A DNA stretch of 64,000 nucleotides. Origin: Candidatus Manganitrophus sp. (GTDB taxonomy: Bacteria; Nitrospirota; Nitrospiria; SBBL01; Manganitrophaceae). Location: positions 2,438,001-2,502,000 of the forward strand of contig CP114561.1 in NCBI GenBank assembly GCA_028865235.1, written 5' to 3'. Below are positions 57,843 through 64,000 of the stretch, piece by piece. Below the pieces are notes generated by a model. That model did no database searches. It worked only from the letters and a program-made list of their open reading frames with translations, and had not been told where the DNA came from. Numbering within the stretch: position 1 is the first letter of the stretch; every line of letters begins with the position of its first letter. The position numbers and the translations under genes were made by a program.

Positions 57843-58726
57843 AACCGGTCTCGCAGCGCACCGCTTCGCTCCTGCTGATGCTCGCCGCCTTTCTCTGGGG
57901 CGGCTCGGTGATCGCTCAAAAATGGGGGGTGACCCACTTCCCGCCGCTTCGTCTCGCCCTCCTGCGCGGAGCCGGGGCGACCCTTTGCCTTCTGCCGTTC
58001 TGGTGGGGGTCGAACGACCGGCGTCGGCCGTTCAAACGCGGGGAGCTTCCGCTCCTCTTCTTGCTTGCCTTCCTGTCGATGATCGGAAATCAACTCGCGA
58101 ACTACTATGGCCTTCGGACGATCACCGCTTCGGAGGCGGGAATCATCATGGGATCGACGCCGGTCTTGACCGTCCTCCTCTCTTCGCTCTTCTTTCGAGA
58201 ACCGCTGACCCGGCGGCGGACGGTCGGCTGCCTCCTCTCCTTCATCGGGGTGGTCCTGGTTGTGGCGCGGGTTCCTCAAGGGGCGGTCGTCGCTTCCTGG
58301 AAAGGGGATCTTCTCGTCTGTCTCGGCGTTTTCTCCTGGGTTTTGTACACCCTCTTTGCGCGATCCATTTTAAAAGACCACTCCTCGCTTGCCCTCACGA
58401 TGGCGACCTTTTCCATCGGCACGGCGCTGATCGTTCCCCTGGCGATCTGGGAGACGGCGCCGCTGCAATCAATCCCGCCGTCGGCCTGGGGGGCGCTGAG
58501 CTATCTCATCCTCTTTGCTTCCGTCATTGCCTTCTTTGCCTGGAACATCGGTCTTCAGGCGGTCGGCCCGACGCGGGCGTCGATCTTCAGCAACCTGATC
58601 CCGGTGACGGCATTGGTATTGGGCGTGGTTCTCCTTTCGGAAACGATCTCGATCAAACAATTGGCGGGGATGGGATTGATTTTGGTCAGCGTCTGGATGG
58701 TGAATCGGCGGGAAGGGGAGGGTTAG
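57839..58726 (+). CDS. EamA/DMT-superfamily permease
   Basis: A 295-residue membrane protein with ten predicted helices in two EamA repeats (first helix LLMLAAFLWGGSVIAQKWGV, second repeat from about 155 with GVFSWVLYTLFARSIL). Possible export of a metabolite, unidentified. Ends convergently with the thioredoxin gene, overlapping it by four bases. Confidence 0.9.
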   Translation: MKPVSQRTASLLLMLAAFLWGGSVIAQKWGVTHFPPLRLALLRGAGATLCLLPFWWGSNDRRRPFKRGELPLLFLLAFLSMIGNQLANYYGLRTITASEAGIIMGSTPVLTVLLSSLFFREPLTRRRTVGCLLSFIGVVLVVARVPQGAVVASWKGDLLVCLGVFSWVLYTLFARSILKDHSSLALTMATFSIGTALIVPLAIWETAPLQSIPPSAWGALSYLILFASVIAFFAWNIGLQAVGPTRASIFSNLIPVTALVLGVVLLSETISIKQLAGMGLILVSVWMVNRREGEG

Positions 58727-59580
58727 AAAAGAATCTGCGCCAGCTTCTCCCGATATTTTTCCGCCAGGGGAGAACGCAGACCGATCACCTCGAAGAGCTG
58801 GAGCATCGCTTTGCGGGCGGCATCGTCTTTGAAGCGGCGATCTTTCCGGACGATTGTAAGGTAGGCTTCCAGCGCCTCCTCATATTTCCCGTCGGCGGCA
58901 AGCCGATGGGCCAGATCAAACGAATGTTGCAGATTCTCCGGCTCGCGCGCCGCACGGTCTTGCAACTCGGCCAGCGACGGGCCGCTCTTTTGTGAGAGGG
59001 CGAGATCGAGCCGAATCTGAAGGCGGCGGGTCTCCTCATGAAATTGAAGCGCGGCGGGAAGATGATTGAAGAAGAGGCGGGCCTCCTCAACCCGTCCGAG
59101 CGCCAGGAGGAGCCGGAGCTTTCCGAGCAGGGACGCGGCATGTTGCGGCTCGTGCTTGAGCGCTTCTTCGTAGAGACCGAGCGCTTCGAGCGGCTGTTTT
59201 TCTTCCAGTGGGCGCGCTTTCTGCGCGATGAGGTCGGCCTCGGAGGGGACGAGGTTATCGACGAACTCCCGAATCTGCCTCTCTGGAAGAACACCGACGA
59301 ATTCGTCGATCATGTGACCGTCGACGAAGGCTTTCACGGCAGGGATTCCCTGAATGCGATACCGCCCCGCGAGGCTCGGATTTTCGTCGGTGTTCACCTT
59401 GACCAGTTGGACCTTTCCCTGAAAGGCGTCCACCACCCGCTCCAGAATCGGGGCGAGCATCCGGCAGGGGCCGCACCACTCCGCCCAGAAATCGACCAGC
59501 ACCGGCGTTGTCTTCGATACGGCGATCACCTTCTCTTCGAAATCGGCTTCAGTCGCTTCTTTGATCCAGGCGGAATCCAT
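58723..59580 (-). CDS. Thioredoxin-TPR protein (CnoX/YbbN-like) with intact CGPC
   Basis: A 285-residue protein. The thioredoxin domain (about 8-108) has VDFWAEWCGPCRML, and residues about 120-280 form TPR helices (DLIAQKARPLEEKQPLEALG...). Same architecture as E. coli CnoX (YbbN), a chaperone-redoxin that protects proteins from hypochlorous acid. E. coli CnoX has SxxC and is not a reductase, while here WCGPC is complete, so reductase activity is possible. Start at 59580 chosen over 59604/59625 because GAGAGG lies upstream. Confidence 0.85.
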   Translation of the reverse strand: MDSAWIKEATEADFEEKVIAVSKTTPVLVDFWAEWCGPCRMLAPILERVVDAFQGKVQLVKVNTDENPSLAGRYRIQGIPAVKAFVDGHMIDEFVGVLPERQIREFVDNLVPSEADLIAQKARPLEEKQPLEALGLYEEALKHEPQHAASLLGKLRLLLALGRVEEARLFFNHLPAALQFHEETRRLQIRLDLALSQKSGPSLAELQDRAAREPENLQHSFDLAHRLAADGKYEEALEAYLTIVRKDRRFKDDAARKAMLQLFEVIGLRSPLAEKYREKLAQILF

Positions 59581-59652
59581 CGGAACGATCCTCTCGCTAC
59601 TCATTTTAGCACAGGGATCAAACATGCGGGAAAGGCGGCCTTAAGGAAGCTT

Positions 59653-60483
59653 CTATCGGAGGGGGTCGGCGCGACGGATCCACCCCAGGATGTCGGTTGC
59701 GACCTCTTCTACGGCGCGCCCCGTCACATCGATGATTCCCCATCGCGGATTCTGGCGGTAGAGCTCGCGGCAGTAGTTGAGCTCCTGGATGATCGGCTCC
59801 ATGTCGGCATAACCGGCGACCCGCCGGTTCAGCTTCAGCAGGCGCGCCTCGCGGATTTCCATGAGGCGCTGAGGGTCGATGATCAGGGCGACGACCTTCG
59901 CCGGATCGACCCGCTGCAGCTCTTTCGGTAAGGGAATATTCAAGATGATTGGGATATTCGCTACCTTGTAGCCGAACTGCGCCAGATAGATGGAGAGGGG
60001 GGTCTTCGCCGTTCGGGAGGGGCCGACCAGAACGATATCGGCCTGAACGACCCCCTGAATACTCTGGCCGTCGTCATGCTTCACCGTAAACTGCACCGCT
60101 TCGACGCGGCTGAAATAATCGGTGTCGATCCGGTGAAGCCGTCCCGGCTCGGAGCGGGGCCGGCTGTTGAGAAAGTGGCTCATCGCCGTCAGCAGCGGCC
60201 CGAGGAGATCGACCGCGAGCAGCCCCGATTGGAGCGCCTCTTCGCGCATCTTGAGCCGAAGCGACTCGGAGACAAAGGTGAAAATAATCAGCCCCTGGCG
60301 CGACTTTGCTTCCTGGAGCACCTCTTGAATTTGGGCTTCCGAGCGGATGTAGTGCCGGCGGGCCAGGATGGTCTTATCTTGAGAGAACTGGGAGAGGGCC
60401 GCTTGGCAAATTTTTTCCGCAGTCTCTCCCGTGGCGTCGGAGACGACGAAGATGGGACGAACCTCGGCGGGACGTTCGGGCAT
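59653..60483 (-). CDS. ppsR: PPSR: pyruvate,phosphate dikinase/PEP synthase regulatory kinase-phosphorylase
   Basis: A 276-residue DUF299-family bifunctional enzyme that inactivates by ADP-dependent threonine phosphorylation and reactivates by Pi-dependent dephosphorylation. P-loop: VLVGPSRTAKTPLSIYLA near 150; VSDATGETAEK at the start; GYKVANIPI. It controls PEP synthase or PPDK, so it links pyruvate and PEP pools. The target gene is not in the window. Neighbour of the glucan phosphorylase gene (divergent), both central carbon functions. Confidence 0.92.
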   Translation of the reverse strand: MPERPAEVRPIFVVSDATGETAEKICQAALSQFSQDKTILARRHYIRSEAQIQEVLQEAKSRQGLIIFTFVSESLRLKMREEALQSGLLAVDLLGPLLTAMSHFLNSRPRSEPGRLHRIDTDYFSRVEAVQFTVKHDDGQSIQGVVQADIVLVGPSRTAKTPLSIYLAQFGYKVANIPIILNIPLPKELQRVDPAKVVALIIDPQRLMEIREARLLKLNRRVAGYADMEPIIQELNYCRELYRQNPRWGIIDVTGRAVEEVATDILGWIRRADPLR

Positions 60484-60651
60484 GGCGACATGATAACCGA
60501 TTTGTTAGGAAAAACCAAATACCAAAATCGTGGGGATGACAGATTCAGCATGAAGCCGAAGAGCCTTAAAAAAATAGTGGTTTTTATCTTCTGACACAGA
60601 CATCGTGTCTGATGGTTATTTTATGTCTTTCGTTGATCTTTAGAGCCGATT

Positions 60652-60679
60652 TTGTTAAGCTGGCACAAATACATACAAT
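60652..60679 (+). promoter_or_regulatory. Candidate promoter of the glucan phosphorylase gene
   Basis: TTGTTA and TACAAT are separated by 16 bases. Downstream, AGGTGTC and GACACCT (about 60704-60759) form an inverted repeat that could be an operator or a leader hairpin. The gap 60484-60786 holds no gene. Confidence 0.4.
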
Positions 60680-60786
60680 CTTATTTTTGGGCCGGACAAA
60701 GGTGTCCTGAGGCAGATGCTTTTTGAAAACGACACCTCAATCTTGGATAGGTCTCTTGCATACATGTGAAGAAAGGATTTAATTTG

Positions 60787-62928
60787 ATGACGCAGCAGCT
60801 ACAAATTCCTCAACGGATCAATCGGTTGGAAGAGCTTGCTTACAATCTTTGGTGGAGCTGGCACCCGGAGGCGCGCTCCCTCTTTGAGGCCCTCGATCGC
60901 CCCCTCTGGAAGCAGACCAATCACAATCCGGTGAAGGTATTACAAGGACTGGCGCAGGAGCGATTCAAGGAAGTGGCCGAAGACCCGACCTTCCTCCGTC
61001 GTTATGATGCGGTGCTCAAGGCGCTCGACACCGATCTCGGGCCGCGCCCGACCTGGTTTGGCGAGAGATTCCCGGATCTCTCTTCCGCGTCGATCGCCTA
61101 TTTCTCGGCGGAGTTTGGACTGCATAACTCGCTGCCGATCTACTCCGGCGGGTTGGGCCTCTTGGCCGGGGACCATTGTAAGGAAGCGGGGGATCTCGGG
61201 ATCCCTCTCATCGGCGTCGGCTTTCTTTATCCCCAAGGTTATTTCCATCAGAAGATCCAGGCGGACGGATGGCAGGAGCCGATCTACCGACCGCTCGATC
61301 TCAACACCGTGGCGATTCGGCCGGCCCAGTTCCCCTCCGGTCAGGCGCTCGTGGAGGTTCCTGTCGGACCGAGGAGCATCTATATCAAAGTCTGGGAGGT
61401 TCGGGTCGGCCGGGTCCGGCTCTATTTGATGGATACCGATGTGTCGGAGAATGCTCCTTGGGATCGGGAGCTTTCCGCCCGTCTCTACGGTGGGGATCAA
61501 GAGCTGCGGATCCGCCAAGAAATCGTCCTCGGAATCGGGGGGGTTCGCCTCCTGCGCGCCCTCGGCATCCGTCCCACCGTCTGGCACTGCAACGAGGGAC
61601 ATACCTCGTTCCAGATGCTGGAGCGAATCCGGGAAGGGGTGGCGGCCGGGAAGCGCTTTGACGAGGCGGCCGAGTCGGTTCGAAAGAGCAGCATCTTTAC
61701 CACCCATACGCCGGTTCCGGCCGGGCATGATGCTTTTCCCGCCGCGCTGATCGAAAAATATTTTTCAAATTATTGGCCGATGTTGGGACTCGATCAGGCC
61801 CGTTTTTGGGAACTGGGCCGCCATCCGGAACCGTGGGGCGAGGCATTCAACATGACCGTCCTTGCCTTCCATCTCACCCAGGGGCGCAACGCCGTCAGCC
61901 AGCTCCATGGAGAGGTCTCGCGAAAGATGTGGCAGCATCTTTGGCCGAATACCGACGTCGAGAAGGTCCCGATTATTTCGATCACCAATGGAATCCATAC
62001 GCCGACCTGGGTCGCGCCGGAAATGAACGAGCTCTATAAAAAATATCTCTCTCCCGATTGGGTCCATCATCATGACGAGCCGACCCTCTGGCAACGGGTG
62101 ATGGATGTCCCGGACGATCTTCTCTGGGAGACCCGTCAGCAGCTGAAACGAAAGTTGCTCGGGTTTATCCGGGAGCGGGCGCGCACCTCTTGGACGGAAG
62201 ATCGGGCCGATCCGATTCAACTTCTGGCGGCCGGCACCCTCCTCGATCCGGAGGCGTTGACCATCGGCTTTGCCAGACGATTCACCGCCTACAAACGGGC
62301 GACGATGATCTTTCAGAATCTGGAGCGGCTCAAGAAAATCTTGGGAAACCGATGGCGGCCGGTTCAAATCGTCTTCGCCGGCAAGGCCCATCCGGCCGAT
62401 GAGGTCGGCAAGCGCTACATCCAGCAGATCTACAATCTCGCCAAAGATTCGGGGCTGGCCGGGCATATCGCCTTCGTTGAGAACTACGACATGCACGTCG
62501 CCCACTTTTTTATACAGGGGGTCGATATCTGGATGAATACTCCCCGGGCGCCGCTGGAGGCGAGCGGCACGAGCGGGATGAAGGCTTCCCTCAACGGTGT
62601 CCCCCAGCTGAGTATCTTCGACGGGTGGTGGCCGGAGGGATACAACGGCTCGAATGGATGGACCTTTGGAGTGAAGCCGGGTCCCTCCCTTCAGAATCTT
62701 TCTCCCGAGATGCAGGATACCTCCGATGCGGAGGGCCTCTACGCGATCCTGGAGAACGAGGTGATTCCCCTCTACTACCGGAGGGACGCGGACGGTGTCC
62801 CGCGCGGTTGGATTCAAACGGTCAAAGAGGCGATTCGCACCGTGGCCCCTTTTTTCTGCGCCAGGCGGATGGTCAAAGAGTACGCCGATAAACTCTATGC
62901 GCCGGCGGCAAGAGGGGCGAAAGAGTAA
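60787..62928 (+). CDS. glgP: Alpha-glucan phosphorylase (glycogen/maltodextrin)
   Basis: A 713-residue PLP enzyme of the DUF3417-containing family (TIGR02094 type), releasing glucose-1-phosphate from glycogen or maltodextrins. ELAYNLWWSWHPEARSLF is the N-terminal DUF3417 block, YFSAEFGLHNSLPIYSGGLG follows. The C-terminal half has FARRFTAYKRATM and ASGTSGMKASLNGVPQLS with the PLP Lys in GMKAS. Shorter than animal-type phosphorylases, as expected. The Met at 60787 is preferred; a GTG at 60766 would add seven residues. The NUDIX gene follows 20 bases later. Confidence 0.94.
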   Translation: MTQQLQIPQRINRLEELAYNLWWSWHPEARSLFEALDRPLWKQTNHNPVKVLQGLAQERFKEVAEDPTFLRRYDAVLKALDTDLGPRPTWFGERFPDLSSASIAYFSAEFGLHNSLPIYSGGLGLLAGDHCKEAGDLGIPLIGVGFLYPQGYFHQKIQADGWQEPIYRPLDLNTVAIRPAQFPSGQALVEVPVGPRSIYIKVWEVRVGRVRLYLMDTDVSENAPWDRELSARLYGGDQELRIRQEIVLGIGGVRLLRALGIRPTVWHCNEGHTSFQMLERIREGVAAGKRFDEAAESVRKSSIFTTHTPVPAGHDAFPAALIEKYFSNYWPMLGLDQARFWELGRHPEPWGEAFNMTVLAFHLTQGRNAVSQLHGEVSRKMWQHLWPNTDVEKVPIISITNGIHTPTWVAPEMNELYKKYLSPDWVHHHDEPTLWQRVMDVPDDLLWETRQQLKRKLLGFIRERARTSWTEDRADPIQLLAAGTLLDPEALTIGFARRFTAYKRATMIFQNLERLKKILGNRWRPVQIVFAGKAHPADEVGKRYIQQIYNLAKDSGLAGHIAFVENYDMHVAHFFIQGVDIWMNTPRAPLEASGTSGMKASLNGVPQLSIFDGWWPEGYNGSNGWTFGVKPGPSLQNLSPEMQDTSDAEGLYAILENEVIPLYYRRDADGVPRGWIQTVKEAIRTVAPFFCARRMVKEYADKLYAPAARGAKE

Positions 62929-62948
62929 GACCGAATTAATCCGGTGGG

Positions 62949-63500
62949 GTGTTCTTGGATCTGGAAGAAAAGTTAATTCGGAAAACGGTGGTTTATCAGG
63001 GAAAGTATATCCGGACCGAGGAACAGATTGTCCGGCTTCCCGATGGAACGGAGGCGCTTCGGGAGATTGTCTCCCCGCCGGACGCGGTCGGTATTCTTCC
63101 GATCGACTCGGAAGGGAATGTCTATCTGGTCCGGCAATATCGGCCGGCGATCGGCCAGGTCACATTGGAGATTCCCGCCGGGATCTTAGAAACGGGGGAG
63201 AGTTCGGCCGAAACGGCGCGGCGGGAGTGTGAAGAAGAGGTGGGGATGCGGCCGGAGCGGCTTGATTTCCTCTTCGGTTATTACCATTCGGTCGGGTTTT
63301 CAACCGGCAAGATCGAAGTCTTTCTCGGCCGCGATCTCCGTCCTAACCCCCATGCGCACACCGATCCCGGGGAGTTCATCGAGGTGGTGCTCCTTCCGTT
63401 CGAAGAGGTCTATCAGCAGGGGCTTTCAGGAAAGATCATCGACAGCAAGACGCTTTTGGCGCTTCTCTGGTATCGACAGATCGTTCTAAAAGCGGTTTAG
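62949..63500 (+). CDS. NUDIX hydrolase (ADP-ribose pyrophosphatase-like)
   Basis: A 183-residue hydrolase. The NUDIX box is GILETGESSAETARRECEEEVG, which fits G-x5-E-x7-REUxEExG. YLVRQYRPAIGQVTLEIPAG before it is typical of ADP-ribose/ADP-sugar pyrophosphatases. Could recycle ADP-glucose, fitting the adjacent glucan phosphorylase; this is inference. Start GTG at 62949. Confidence 0.9.
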   Translation: MFLDLEEKLIRKTVVYQGKYIRTEEQIVRLPDGTEALREIVSPPDAVGILPIDSEGNVYLVRQYRPAIGQVTLEIPAGILETGESSAETARRECEEEVGMRPERLDFLFGYYHSVGFSTGKIEVFLGRDLRPNPHAHTDPGEFIEVVLLPFEEVYQQGLSGKIIDSKTLLALLWYRQIVLKAV

Positions 63501-63503
63501 CAG

Positions 63504-63872
63504 TTAAACCGACTGAAAAAGCTGGTCGAGGACCGCTTTGAATTCCTTTATCGTGAACGGTTTGTGAAGATGGAGATTGCCGGTCTCCTGAATGAATTCC
63601 GTCGTCGACTGGTTCGCGATATCGCCCGTTAAGAAAATGATTCGCTTGGCCATCTCGGGAAAGTGGGTCTGAACCTTCTCATAGAATCCCTTCCCATCCA
63701 TAAATGGCATCTTCATATCAAGGAAGATGGCATCATATCCTTTTTCCTTTAATTTCCCTGCGGCTTCCCGGCAATCGATCGCCTGATCGACGTGATAACC
63801 GATCTTGGAAAGAAGATGTGATACAAGGTCAAGGAGGAGTTGTTCGTCGTCGACGACGAGAATTCGCTTCAT
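63504..63872 (-). CDS. Single-domain response regulator (CheY-like)
   Basis: A 122-residue receiver domain: ILVVDDEQ (acidic pocket), AIFLDMKMP with phospho-Asp near 52, FLTGD and HKPFT (Lys). No output domain. The start overlaps the stop of the upstream LuxR-HTH gene by one base (TGATG), so translation is coupled. The downstream output is unknown. Confidence 0.9.
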   Translation of the reverse strand: MKRILVVDDEQLLLDLVSHLLSKIGYHVDQAIDCREAAGKLKEKGYDAIFLDMKMPFMDGKGFYEKVQTHFPEMAKRIIFLTGDIANQSTTEFIQETGNLHLHKPFTIKEFKAVLDQLFQSV

Positions 63873-64000
63873 CAGCGGATCGATTCCTCAAAAGCCTCTT
63901 GATCGATTTTAACCAATCCTTTTTGAATGGCATACCGGATCAACTGGGCCACGTTTCGGAGGGCAAGTTTATTCATGATGTTGGCCCGGTGGGTTTCTAC
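63872..64000 (-). CDS. LuxR-type HTH regulator, 5'-truncated by window edge
   Basis: The last 42 residues are visible: VETHRANIMNKLALRNVAQL followed by IRYAIQKGLVKIDQEAFEES and IR. This is the second half of a GerE-type HTH and closely matches the C-terminus of the 38999-39412 protein. The N-terminus lies outside the window. Translationally coupled to the response regulator that follows. Confidence 0.8.
   Translation of the reverse strand, partial: VETHRANIMNKLALRNVAQLIRYAIQKGLVKIDQEAFEESIR

Overview
The window is a chromosomal segment of a free-living, Gram-negative-type bacterium. It carries housekeeping genes (smc, rnr, the rplU-rpmA-obgE-proB-proA-nadD-rsfS block, gpmI), c-di-GMP signalling, an acyl-homoserine-lactone quorum-sensing pair, and a nitrogen-scavenging cluster built around cyanase. 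The combination of an outer-membrane porin, a LapAB-like protein, cyanase, a chlorite-dismutase-family protein and LuxI/LuxR suggests Nitrospirota (Nitrospira- or Manganitrophus-like). That assignment is an inference from gene content and should be tested with marker genes. No tRNA, rRNA, CRISPR array, transposase or prophage was recognised.

Layout. 1-6.9 kb: partial class A PBP, a DUF2064 transferase with HemW, a geranylgeranyl-reductase-like flavoprotein with a PaaK-like ligase, and an unlisted 59-residue zinc ribbon. 7.3-13.6 kb: RimO, an SLC13/ArsB-type permease, FKBP, a double PilZ protein, an M28 peptidase and an exported UPF0173 hydrolase. 13.9-19.6 kb: a FIST sensor followed by a PAS-GGDEF-EAL protein, DUF456, an RsbRD-N-like protein with two 131-residue paralogues of unknown family, and a SnoaL-like protein. 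19.7-30.3 kb: SMC, an amidotransferase, a HAD hydrolase, an unknown protein, RNase R, a REC-GGDEF regulator and a CBS protein. 30.3-38.7 kb: a nine-gene minus-strand run from rplU down to gpmI. 39-41.1 kb: a LuxR-type HTH protein, luxI with an upstream lux box, and a convergent luxR. 41.4-49.3 kb: a sigma-54-like promoter and an ANTAR-like antitermination leader, then a CBS protein, SBP, permease, ATPase, second SBP, cyanase, porin and chlorite-dismutase-family protein. 49.3-64 kb: an HTH protein, CstA, Rieske, an exported unknown, a quinone-reductase-like MDR, a kinase/SDR pair, methyltransferase, GNAT, DUF5069, EamA, thioredoxin-TPR, PPSR, alpha-glucan phosphorylase, NUDIX, and a response regulator coupled to a partial LuxR-HTH gene.

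How it works together. Nitrogen limitation (sigma-54) plus an antitermination signal would turn on uptake and hydrolysis of cyanate, giving ammonia and CO2. LuxI/LuxR forms an autoinducing quorum-sensing loop. FIST, GGDEF/EAL, PilZ and REC-GGDEF proteins connect sensing to c-di-GMP.

Sequence quality. More than a dozen otherwise intact genes are broken by single-base indels, mostly a missing base in a homopolymer. Between about 42.43 and 46.1 kb the frame changes every 100-200 bases. I treat these as probable consensus errors rather than pseudogenes and give corrected gene spans. Two genes (rsfS and the amidotransferase) have no ATG/GTG/TTG at their natural start and appear to use ATT.
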